A stretch of 64,000 bases of DNA from positions 21,175,760 through 21,239,759 of the forward strand of contig CM026557.1 in the NCBI GenBank assembly GCA_015143295.1, in the 5' to 3' direction. The notes beneath the pieces are model-generated. The model did no database searches. It saw nothing but the letters and a program-made list of their open reading frames with translations, and had not been told where the DNA came from. How positions within the stretch are numbered: the first letter of the stretch is position 1; every line of letters begins with the position of its first letter. Positions 48,279-61,000 of this stretch are shown piece after piece. Position numbers and translations under genes: made by a program. The DNA comes from Tetracentron sinense. Taxonomy: Eukaryota; Streptophyta; Magnoliopsida; Trochodendrales; Trochodendraceae.

Positions 48279-49043
48279 GTATGGATTTCTTCAGCGTTTT
48301 TTTGGTGGTTTTGACTCTTTGAATCTATATTTTTGTTTGTGGTTTCTTGATTTGATTTAATCACTTGAAATCGATTCTCATTGCCAGAATTAGGGTTCTT
48401 CGAATTATTGTAGATTTTAGGAATGGATAATACAGATTTATGTTTTCCGATCGAGGGAATGCAGGCGTTTTTCGGTTTTTTTTAATTAATCTTTGTAATC
48501 TAGGTTTTAGTTGAAGAGAAGAACTAGAATATATAGAGAAATTGTAGGAAATTTTGGATTTTTAGATATCCCACTCAGATTAAGTGATGAACAATATATT
48601 ATATTACAGTTCTCTCTTCCCATGGTTTAAATTGTGAAGAGAATCATAAACTGCATCAGAGTGTGATTATTTTGGGAGTCTGAAAGTCAATCTTTCGGAT
48701 TGAAAAGCAGAAACGTTTGAATGGAATAATTGCAGAAATTGGACTAATTTCATACCCAGTGTATTCTGTTTATGGTAATGCTTAGACATGATTTTAGCAC
48801 TGCAAGCACAGTAGAAAACAACAAATGATTGGTTTCCATTCTATTTAGGGTTGTAGAACACTTTGTTGTTGGAAAGATGCAACTAAGGGCTTAAAATTAA
48901 TATTAGATATATGCCTTTTCTTTTCTTGTATTTTTTCGTGTTCTAGTGAGAAAATTGTTTCTTTAATAATATTTTTTTAATAGTTGCTGGAAGAGAATTG
49001 GTTGCAGAGGGTCTACACAGCTGTAGTGTTTTAAAGTACGAAT

Positions 49044-52000
49044 ATGGCAAAGGTTGCTGTTCCTGGTTCTTTGTCGTCAAATTCTCTCCCTTTCAGCGGT
49101 TGTGCTTCAAAGGTTCAATCTGATGCTGCAATGAAAAGGAAGACACCCTCGGAACTGAGAGTAAATTTCTGAACTTATGTTCTTGTTGCTGCCCTTGGTC
49201 ATGTGCATAAACTCTGACATGGAGTGTCTGTTGTTTACTTGTTTATGGATATATCAATACTTGTTACAGATGTTAGATATGGTTCATGTCTATCTATTGG
49301 GAGCTGCTTCAAATAGGGGATCATGCCTATCTATTAGGAATTGAGAGTGATGATTATTTGTTTCATGTATTTTTATCTGGCAGGCACATATATTTATTCC
49401 TGCACTATATTTCTTTCATAAATATGCTCTCGGTTATTACCATGCTATCATTCTATTTTGGTGCATATATAGCTTCATATTAAATAATAATCAAGGTTTT
49501 TGGAATGACTTTTTGATACTTTTGATATTAAATAGTTTTAACTAATTTAAAATAAAATAAAAATTAGGGATGATATTTGGTCATCAATTCATGTTGCATA
49601 TTTTCATTCCAACAAATAATCTCAAACAAGTCATGAACACCTTCATCTATGATAGAGGCTATAACTCCCTTCAATGTCTATTAGGGAAATCCTCAATGTG
49701 AAATATACTATAAAAGGATTTAAAAGCCTTAAATACTTTAGACATGATAAATGAAGTGCTAGTAAAATGTTGTAAAGTATTAAAAATAATTGCGAAAAAA
49801 GAGAGGAGTTTTTTAAGTCTCAATTTGATGGTTAGAATATTGTTTTGGTTAATGTAAAAAGCACATGCCTCAAACATAAGACGAGCCTCAAGGCATGAGG
49901 CACGCGCCTTATGTGCTTCTCAGTCCTCACCCTTTGGACACGAGTCTCATGGGACTTCACCGTCTACTATATTGTCTTGAGGCGTTTTGCTTGAGCCTCG
50001 GCTCAAGATAAGCCTTTAGGCATAAGCTTAACCAGCATTTTAAAATACTGTTGTTGTCATTCCTTAGTATCCACTGCCCACATCTTGAAAATGTTTCTTG
50101 GAAACAGGATGTTCCTACCATTGTTTTTTTGGAAATCCAAATGAACTCCTCAGGGACTTCTTAGTTCTTATTAAAGAGGACTTCCTTCCATTTTTCCTCC
50201 TAGCCATTTGGCGATAATCTTGTGCTTGTTTGGAGAGATCATCATAAATGATTGAAGTATGTCGTTCTCGGTACAGAAAATATTCAGCCAGAGCCGCTTC
50301 TGTATAAGGAGCAACAAAAAAAAGCTTTTCAGGAACTTTTCCAAGAAACACTCTGTAAGAGGGGCCATATTTTTTTTTTTGGGTAACAGAGGGTGTCCCA
50401 AAGCCTTCAATCCAAGGACTAGTTCCTTTGGGTATCCGCACCGACCCACTTGGAATTTTCCCTACCTCATCCTCTCAAACTCCTTCCTCTCTCCCAAACT
50501 CTTGCCTCTCCCACCACCCCCACCTCCAAACCCAACATTGGCACCATCCCCATCCCTATCCTACCACCACCACCAATTGTGAGTTGTGACCACCCCCATT
50601 GCCACCACCCCACCCTCACCACATCAATCATGAGATCCCCCCCCAATCTACCAACCTCCTAGGTAAAATTTGTAGCATGACATGTGCATTTTAAATTTTG
50701 ATGAGACTTTATAATTGGATAGATGGACTTTTGATTATATATTCTAGTTGGAATAGTACAATAGTGATCATGTTTTTTTGCATTCAAATGTGATTTTTGT
50801 GCTCTATGATTGATTCCGGCTGACTCTTTCCAAACGAATTCTCAGCACATAATCATTCTAGATTGAAATTTTTCCAAAATTAGAGAATCACTAGGAACGA
50901 TGCCAAATGACACCGTATCTGGTGATTATTTTTGTTCTTTGGTCAGTTCTTGTACTAATACTATTTTTTTTTTGCTTTGAATTACTAGAATATATGATAA
51001 TTTATAACCACCTCTCTCTTTTTCTCTTTCCTTCTCTCTTTTTTTCCCATACGTATCTCTTCAAGGGTAAATTATAACCGCCCCTTTCAAAGATTTGACA
51101 CTCAGGTGGACACTGAGATCTAGTTTTTTTTTTGTTGACTTCTGACTTCTAGCTTCCTAACCTGGTTGGAAGCCAGTCTCTCCCTTTCTCTCTCTCTCCT
51201 TTTTTATATGTATTCTCTTTAAGCCTTCAAGGGATCTGGATTACTAATTGAATTTACTTCTCATTTCTGGCCTTTTTTTTCACATTAACTTGGTATAAAG
51301 CCTCTTGTACTGCGATCAGATGTAAGTCTGAAAGAAAAAAAAAGCAGTGCCTCACATCGAGGAGTAGGCCTTTCAGAACCATGTATCTAGTGTTACTCTA
51401 GTTATATCTAACCTAGCCTCGGGCCCATCACATGAGGTCAATTAGCTAAAAAAGGGCCTGAGTGTTGACATTTTGATTGGCATGACTAGTAACTAGTAAG
51501 GCATAGTAACTTGATACTATTTAATAGGTTGCTCATCTGGTGGCATTCTACCATCCCAAGTCGCTGGTTCAGTTATTGACTTATTGCCACTGGCAATCTT
51601 TGATTGTTTCATTGTATTTGCTAACTTGAATTACATGTTTGAGAGGTGCATTTGATTCTGCTCAGATGAATACAAAGTGCAAGCGGTTCTTATTAATATT
51701 AAGATCAATATTTCCTTCAACAGATTCACTTGTATTTAATTTTTACTACTGACAGACTACTCATATCGATTTTACAGTTATGCTTCTAAACATTTCCTGC
51801 ATATCTTCTTACCAAGTTATATGTAAGGGAATATTCTTATGGTTTTCCGTGTGTGGCAGGGAGAGCAGTTGAAACGGAGTTATGTAGAGCTTGTAGATAA
51901 ATCTCTGGACCCTTTGCTTGATTCTGATAAGTAAGCTTTGACCTGCTCCTCTTTATATATCTTGAATATAAATTTCACTGAGAACCATTATCTGTTCTCT

Positions 52001-55000
52001 CAGGAACACCACCGGAAAAGGTCGTGGGCTTAAGAAGCCGGAGTCATTGAAGAATCCAAGATACATTGACACCCGTGTGAATGAAGTATATCCTGCCAGA
52101 AAATTCAGCGTTAGAATGATTCATGGAAAAGAAAAGGCTAGGGTCAGTACATTTCCATTAAATAATTGATTTAATCGCAGTCTTTATAGTATATTATGCC
52201 ATCTGTAATATTTTCCACCGTTTCTGACTGTAGCCTGCAATCGTTATTGTTCACAATTCTTGCTTCCTTGTAGTTTTTTTAATGACCATATATGTTGGGG
52301 TGCATTGGTTCTTCCCTGGGAGCTTGATGGAATTTGTGTTGGGATGGTACATGAGTCCTAGTAATCATCTCAAGGCTATTATTTGGTATACGGTGGCAAG
52401 AGCTGTATGCTGGATCATTTCATCAGCATTATCAGCGGCTCTTCTTTCTAAAATAGCTGATGCACGTTCTTCGTGAAATTTCTGCATTTTCTCTTCAAGT
52501 TCCACTGTGAAAGGAGCCTTATGATGAAAGAAGAATAGTAAAACGTATTGATTAGTACAGTTCGCCAAGCAATGTCCTATTTAGTGGCACTTGAGAAAGC
52601 ATATAAGCAACAAGAGAACAAAGCACAGAAACAGATATTAAGAAAGCATATAACTAACAAGCAAGCTTTAAGTGCATTGGAGTGGAAAGATTAGGAAGGA
52701 GTGACTGTAAATTTGCTGCTCAGATATAGTAACCACAACTCAAATTCATATTTTTGTCCTTATTAAGTCAAAGAGGTCTCTGGTCAAAGGAAACTCTGGC
52801 TCCAAAATTTATGTCAGTCAAAAGGAGCTGCTGACGATTATTGATGGAAAATGTGGTTCTAGAAAGCTCAGAAATCAGATCACAAAAAGCACCTTACCAA
52901 CTTACTAAAACAAGTCATCCCAGTATTATGTTACTTCAGGACACCGTAAGGTTATTCCATGCCAGCTGATTCCCTTCTGCCTGGCTCAAGGAAGCACTAT
53001 CCTCCCTCCCACCCCCTCCCACGGCAGATATCTCCGAGTGAGATTTGGATTATGTAGAACTGATTTGATACAACTAGTCAGTTAAGGCCCTTTTCTTTTG
53101 TGTCAGAATTCAGAAAGTGTCTAACCACCTTTATATTGGTACCACTAGACAGCCTATTCAATTAATTGTCCAACAAGACCAAGATTATGCGATTTCAAAA
53201 TGATTTGAACAAACTATAGCCAAAATACAGACATGGGGAAGATCTATGACGGGATTAGTGTCTGATTTGTTTGTTTTATTTATGGGTTTTGATAGAAAAA
53301 GTTTTTAGTGAGTCTGAGCTTTATGTTAGATTCATATTGTTTTGAGGTGGACTTTAATCCTAAGTAGGGGTTCTATCCTTTTCTTTAGAACTTTTATTTT
53401 TCAGCAAACATTTTTATTTTAGTAAGTTCTAATTTGACTCGGGTTAGGTTTAGGAGCCTTTTGATATGATCATAGCATACGTAGGAGATCTGGAAGTAAT
53501 TTAATTTTGGTCAGGAATTGGTTTTGAAAAGCCAGAGTAGTTAGTAGTTTGAGTCCAAGTAGGAGTCTAGGAGATACTAAGGGATGCTTTCAACGCATAC
53601 ATAAAAGTTAAAACCATGTAATTGCTCTCTTTTGAATAGAATGAACAAAGCTTAATTTGCTGCAATATACTGCTTATAAGGTGATGATCCCTCTCAATAG
53701 TGATGCCAATTCCACAAACTTGAAGTTTATGCTGGCTCTACTTCCCCAAATAAGGTTTTTCCCCTGTGTTGATTACAGTATATTCTCTATAAGTTAATAA
53801 AGAAATTTCATTAAATAAAAAATCAAAAGGCCAAACACAAAAAAAAAAAGAGTAGAGAACACGAGCTACTGAAAAGATGATAACCTATGTAAGTGCTGCT
53901 AGCTGGTGTCTAGAACAAAATCAGCCAAACTGGTACAAAAATCTATTGGGACCTTGGGAGTGGTTTATTAAAATTAAGTACATTTCCCGAGTTAGATTAA
54001 ACTTAATTTCGATGGAAGTCATCATTAGTGTACTGGGAGTGGTAGGATGGCCATCATGGAGGGTATCCTAAAGAAGGAAAGAGCAGTAACTCCGGGTTGG
54101 AGAGTATTGGAAACACTTTTAAAGATGATAATAATAGAGACCTCCGTATATATTCTGGGGACAATGGGAATCAAGGACTCTAGTAATGCGGAGGCCCTCG
54201 CATTAGAGCATTCAGTGGTCCTCTAGAAATCGAAGGAGGCTGTTCGAATGTTATAGCTTCGGCATTGGCTAAGAGTTTGGATATGTAGAGATTAGCCGAC
54301 TTGCGGACTGTGTTCATATTTTGTATAAATATACTCTCAAAAGCGCTAATTGTGAGGCTGATCTCCTTGCTAAATAGGGAGATTGTATCTGTGTTCATAT
54401 TTCGTATACGTATGCTCTCAAAAGCGCTAATTGTCTCAACAGTGGATTGTGTTCATATAAAGATTTTGTGAATTTCTGAAAATATATTTTCATGTCTCCA
54501 CAATTATTATTAAAAAAAACTAGGGCTTGAGCTTCTTCCTTCAATGAGGAAGCTCCAACATACATGTAAGATATGGATTAGGGAAAAAAAAGAGGCTGCT
54601 GCCCAATGGCACCCGTGTGTTGAAATATTATACAACATCCGTCCCTGAAAGTACTCATAGGGACTGAAAGATTGACCAGAAGGTACCAACATAAATATGC
54701 TTGAGGCCATTTAATGCAGGACAATGCAATAAACCTAGGATGATGTGTTTATAAGATCAGATTTCTTAATTGCAGCAATAATAAAATTCATAAACATCTA
54801 GATTCCATAATTACAATAAAGAAAGTCAAAAGGGGAATTAGTAATGCCCTAGGTTAAGTCGCAACCCCGCAATAATGAACCTTTCAATTTTATTCATGTG
54901 ATCGTAATGGAAGTAGGAACTTTCACTAGCTTAGGAATTTTAGTTCAATACTCAATGTAATTCCCTTATTCAATTTGAGGATTTCAAAGATTAGTCTAGG

Positions 55001-58000
55001 CTCAATAATGATTAGGCATTGAAACATGCATGCAAAATTAGGGTTTCAATTAAGGTTGAATGGTAGTACAAAAAAAACCAGCAGCAAGAACTTTCAAGAA
55101 GATTAACAATTAAAGAGATGGTGTATGTAAGGTGTTTTTTTTTTTTTTTCTGGGCTTGCAATTGAATTAAGGTTTGGGATTGGTGTGGCAGCCTTAGAGG
55201 GGCTGTGAACAGTTGGGCAGCATTAAGGAACAGGCTTGGGGAAGGGGAATAGGGTTGGTATATGTTTAGGAAGGGGAATAGGGCTGTGGCAGTGTAAGAG
55301 TAGGGCTGGAACAGGTTTAGGGACAGATGAATAGGGCTGGAACAGTGTGGGAATAGGCTGAGAATAGGGCTGGAACAGTGTTAGGATTGGGGACAGGTTG
55401 CATAGGCTGTTAGAAGGCCTGGACAGCACAGGGGAGGGGTTGGGGTGTCTTATGACTGCTAGGGAATAGCTGGGGTGGCCCGTGGCTGAAGGGGAATGCT
55501 TGTAGGAAGGCACAGCAGCAAGGGTTAGGGCTGGGGAAGTGGTGCGGCAGCCCTAGGGAAGATGGTGAAGGCTGTGGCAGTCAAGGGGGGCTGGGGAATT
55601 GTTTAAGCAGCAAGGTAAAGGGTTCTACCGTACTCATGAGTATATTGTTACAGCAAGAGAATCGTTACATTCCATAAACTGGGTGGAGAGTAAAGGAAGG
55701 TTGAAGGAGAGTAGAACTCTCTTTCCTTGAACGTAAGAGAGGTTGATCATGTGAGGGCTCCCTTTCCTTATGTATAGATGATTGATTGGAGCTTTCCTTC
55801 TTCAAATGGGATTCGTTACAGGCTTCAAGCCAATACTTTTTAGGCAGTCTACTTTGAGAGAGAAGGGAATTCCCCGATTTGACTATGTGACGATGTTTTC
55901 GCTCGGCGACCGTTTTGTTCAGGTGTGTAGGGACAAGATCTGCGATGAACAATGCCACAAGATTCTAGAAGCTGGGAAAAGGGCCCCATTTACAAATTCC
56001 CCACCTCCGTCACTCTGAAAATAAATTTTCGGCCAATTTCTGAAATGTTCAAAGCAGCCCTTACTTTCAAATTTGACGCGCATAGGGTATAGCCATGTAT
56101 ATCGACTATAATCATCAATGAAGATGATATAGTGACGAAACCCAGAAATTGAGGAAATTGGAGACGCCCTCTATACATAACAATGGACAAGGTGGAGAGG
56201 ACATGGAGCATTGTGGTCCACAGTATCAAAAGGAAGTCTATGACTTTTGAATAAATGACAATCCTTACAAAAATAATTCTTCTCATGTAAAGGAATACTG
56301 TCTAATAACCTCTTGGAAAATAAATGACGTAAAATAGATATGGAAGGGTGTCCAAGCCTTCGATGCCACTTCGCAGTTGATGAAACTCCACAAGCCTAAG
56401 CCTTTTGTCCATGAGCATTCTTGGTTGGAATGGGGTATAAGTCACCTTTAATCGGTCCGTCGAGAAGACACGTGGATAAAATGTAATCTTAGGAATTATT
56501 ATCCTTCGTGAATGAAGCAATAGATAAAAGATTCTTTGTAATCTCATGGATAAAAAGAACTAAATCGAGCTGAAAATTATGATTAGAAGTTCTGAGATGA
56601 GATGTACCGATTTGGGTGATTGAAATACCTGTGCCATTGCCTACCACAACATGATCGTTACCCAAATACTGTGTAGATTGCTCAAAGATGGTGGGGTCGC
56701 TGGTCATGTGGCTGGTTGCACCCATATCAGGGTACCAGTTGTCATCGTATGGCGTTGTCATGGTCATGATTGCGAATGAGTGTGGGAGATCCTCTTGATG
56801 AGTATGATTGAAGCGGTCTCTACAACTCATGGCATTTTGTCCCTGGAGAAAGCAGATTTGGCATGTAGGTAAGGGGCAAATGATCCCTTGGGTAGAACCA
56901 TGATGTTCATGTCCCTGAGTTCAGTGGCTAAAGGTTGGGGATAGAAATACAAAATTTTTTCACGCGTGTGCCAAGGCTAGAAAACAAGTGAATACCATTA
57001 CTAGTTTGAAGGTGGGGAATGAGGTCTTTAAGGGTGACGAGGAGATCGGCCGTGAGGTGATAAGATATTTCCAGAACCGGTTTTTGAATGAGAGAAGGGA
57101 GCGGCCTCAGATTCAGGGACTAAGAGTTGTGCAAATCTCAAGGGAGGAGGTGGGTGAGTTGGAGAGACAGTTTGAGGAAGAGGAGGTGTGTAGGGTGATT
57201 AAAAAAATGAGGAAGGACAAAGCGCCAGGGCCAGATGGTTTCACTATGGGTTTTTACAGTGGTTGTTGGGATGTGGTGAAAGTAGATTTGATGAGGGTGT
57301 TTGATGAATTCCATAAGAGGAGAAGATGAAATAAGGAGGCAGGAGCGACATTTATCTCTCTAATTCCGAAGGCTAATGGAGTGGAGGAGTTAAAAGACTT
57401 CCGGCCGATTAGTCTGGTGACTAGTTTGTACAAAGTTGTGGCTAAGGTTCTTACGGAAGGATTGAAGAGGGTGGTGGGGAAGGTGGTAGGGGCGTATCAA
57501 GGGGCTTTTGTAAAGGGGAGGCAGCTGGTTGATGGGGTCTTGATTGCTAGTGAGTGTATTGACTCACAGATTAGAGAAGGGCCAGGTGGTCTTGTCTGCC
57601 AGGTGGACATGGAAAATGCCTATGATCATGTGGATTGAGGTTTTTGGAAGAGACGCTCATCTTTATGGGGTTCGGGGAGAGATGGATTCGGTGGATGAAG
57701 GAGTGTGTTTCGTCGTAATATTTTTCTATTCTAGTGAATGGGAGTCCACATGGATTTTTTCCTAGTTCTAGAGGTTTGTGATAGGGCTGCCCCTTATTTC
57801 CTTTTCTTTTCATTATGGTGGTCGAAGCTTTTAGTCAACTCCTGTCAAAGGCAGAAGGGTTGGAGATGATTAAGGGGTTTCAAGCAGGACCGGAGGGGCC
57901 TCTTATTTCACATCTTCAGTATACAGATGATACCATTCTATTTTTGGAGGTGGATAGCGGTCAGGTGGCTAATATGAGAGGAGTTCTTAGATGCTTTGAA

Positions 58001-61000
58001 GCCTTATCTGGTTTGAAGATTAATATTGCCAAGAGTAAACTGATAGGGGTGGGGGAGGTGGAGGGGTTTTTTTTGGAAAGAAGTGCTAGAAGTTTGGGTT
58101 GCAGTTTGGTTTCCTTGCCCATCAGGTATCTTGGATTGCCTGTAGGAGTGAACCCGCAGTCGACGACTATTTGGGATCCGGTGGTGGAGAGAGTGGAGTT
58201 GAGATTAGCAGGTTGGAAGAAAAGATTTCTGTCCTTAGGAGGGCGGATAACTTTGATCAAAAGTGTGTTGATGAGTTTTCCCATTTTTCAAATGTCTTTG
58301 TTCAAAATACATCGGGGCCGTGATCAAGAGGTTGGAGAAGCTTCAAAGGGATTTTTTGTTGGGGGGGGGGGGGGGGGGGAGGTACGAGACTGCAGAAATT
58401 TGGAGGTTTGGGTTTTAGAAGAATCAAGTGTATGAACAAAGCTTTACTGGGAAAGTGGATTTGGCGCTTCAATACAGAGCAGACGGCATTGTGGAGGCGG
58501 GTTATTAAGGCCAAATTCAGGGTCAGTAGGGGTGATTGGGATCCGAAGCCGGTGAGGAGGTCTTATGGGGTGGGAGTTTGGAAATGGGTAATGACGACTA
58601 TGGCGTTGATTAAGGAGTGCTTGAAATTTAGGGTTGAGAATGGGAGCAGGGTTCGATTATGGGAAGAGTCGGTTGGGGGATGGGCTGCTGTGCCAGAGAT
58701 TTCCAAATCTTTATAGATTGGTGTTGAGGAGAGATGTGGAGGTGCAAGAGTGCTATGGGGTTCAGGATGGAGAGGTTAGATGGGGTCCGCGGTTTAGCAG
58801 GGGTAATTTTGGGGAAAGAGAATTGGGAGAGTGGTTGGAGCTGCAAAGAATACTCACAGCGTGTGTGATTCATCAATATATGGAAGATAGAAGATGGGAA
58901 GGGGGTGCTGAGGAGGAGTATTCAATAGTCCATTGCTACTCGGTGCTCTGGAAGGGGAAGGGGGGGGGGAGGAGGGAAGGCCAAACAACGCTTTTCAGAA
59001 GATCTGAAAACTGCAGATTCCCTCTAAGGTATAGGCTTTCCTTTGGGCTGCTTCTTTAGACAAAGCTCTCATGGTCGATCACTTAATACATAAGGGAATG
59101 ACCATTCCCAATAGATGTATAATGTCCAAGCAGGCTGAGGAGAATGTACAACATCTTTTCCTCCATTGCTCTCAAGTGCAGGTAGTTTGGAACCATTATT
59201 TGGGCCTCTTTGGGATGAGTTGGGTTTCGCAAGGGGTTCTGGGGTAAGTGGTGTTGGGATGGTCGAAAAGTGTGTTCAGCAGAAGAGGGAATGAGGTTTG
59301 GAAGATGCTACCGGTGGCGATTTGTTGGGGTTTATGGAGGGAACGGAATAGAAGAATTTTTGAAGATAAGGAAGAGTCGATGCCCAATGTCATTCTTAAA
59401 ATTGGGTGGTGGTTATATTCTTGGTCATCCGTTCTAGCCGATTTTAGGAAGGCCCATTGGTCTGAGTTTTTGTATGCTGGTCAAGTATCTTAGCTTGCCT
59501 CTTTTTGGTTTTCTCTGGGCGATGTTTCTTGCATCGTTTGTATATTCTTTCCTCTTTAATAAAATATTCTCGTTATCTATTAAAAAAAAAATGTCCCTAA
59601 GAATTACGTGCAAAGCTGGAGTTATCACAACCTTGATATTGGTCATTCCGATGATAAGAGTTATAACTGCCTTTGGATTGGTCATTCCAACGATTAGAGG
59701 GACGACCTCGATTGTGTCTGCCTCGTCCTCTTCCACGTCCCTTAGTGAAGGACTGAGAACGCTGTAGATTGGAGTAGAGAGCTTGGCTGGGTTCCAAGCT
59801 GAGATTGGAGGAGTGGAATTGCTGTAAGCGTTGTTCATGAATGAGGAGACACGGCCAGAGCTCAGAAAATTGAATAGGCTCAACATGATTGGTTATCGTA
59901 GTGACAAAGGATTCATATTCTTCAGGGAGACCGCCAAGAGCGTACATAACCAAATCTCGATCAGATACCACATCATTAACTGTGGCAAGTGCATCTGCAA
60001 TACCTTTGATTTGATGAAGAAAGTCACCCATAGAGCTAGACCCTTTCCGAAGGGTTTGCAGATTCAAACGTAACTGCATCGTTCTCGCTTGAGAATGTTG
60101 GGTGAAAGTAGATTCAAGAAGTTTCCAAATCTCACATGAAGTTTCAAGATCTACGGTCTGTGCGAGCGCACTTTCAGTGAGTGTGCCATAAGTACAGCTA
60201 ATCACGAACTTGTCTGAGCGTTGCCACTTAATGAAGGCTGGATTCTGTGAGCTATTTTCAAGTAAATCTGATGGAGAGGGAATGGTTCCATCTACATACC
60301 TAAACAAACCTTGAGATACAAGGATTGGGTGAATCTGACTCTTCCATAGTAAGTAGTTTTGGCCATCCAGTTTGATAGAGACAAACTGGGTAATGTTGGA
60401 GATGTTGAAATGGGATGGAGATGAAGTTGCCATGAAAAAGATAGGAACTCGTTTGAGCTTTCACAGCTCTGATACCATATAAAATCAGAAAACCAGAGTG
60501 TATATTGTGATTGACGATCCTTAATTTTGGATCCTCCTATGTGATCATACAACTCATGAGTATATTGTTACAGCAAGAGAGTCTATACATTCCATAAACT
60601 GGGTGGAGAGTAAAGGAAGGTTGAAGGAGAGTAGAACTCTCTTTTCTTGAATGTAAGAGAGGTTGATCATGTGAGGGCTCCCTTTCCCTATGTGTAGATG
60701 ATTGATTGGAGCTTTCCTCCTTTAAATGGGATTCGTTATCTAATAGTTGCGGTTATCTAATAGTTGCGGTTATGGTAGAGAAGACTATCCACCGGGAGGA
60801 GTTTCTCTGTTCGAGGATAATGACAGAAGTCTAGGAAGCTCCCTTGATTCTCCATTTTAGAGTTGCTCTCTTGTACTGTTTTATTTTATTTTTATGCGAA
60901 GGCTGGATGTTATTCTCATTTCCTGTTCATCTTTGTCCGTATTCTGCCAATTAATACAAATTTGTACTTTAACAAATATATGCTCATATATTGTAATTGC

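Larger units (their letters stand above)
55632..60740 (-). mobile_element. Copia retrotransposon, internally deleted, split by a LINE
   Basis: Minus-strand element with parts of both LTRs: 55637-55820 and 60557-60740 are 184-bp near-identical segments. A primer-binding site TGGTATCAGAGC (complement of 60466-60477) lies 33 nt before the gag ATG at 60433. Order on the minus strand is LTR, primer site, gag, LINE insertion, CCHC knuckle, protease, integrase, LTR. RT and RNase H are missing, because the integrase breaks off at KKYWLEACN right beside the left LTR piece. The left LTR also lacks the segment found at 60480-60556. No target duplication is therefore expected, and none was found. Confidence 0.85.

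Noticed and set aside
50115..50441. ATP synthase alpha gene
   Set aside because: Only about 42 residues match. The flanks are unrelated and the match is to the plastid form, so it is an inserted plastid fragment.
55223..55513. Pro-rich protein on the minus strand
   Set aside because: The frame lies in an imperfect ggctggaa/gggaatag repeat and has no domain or start context.
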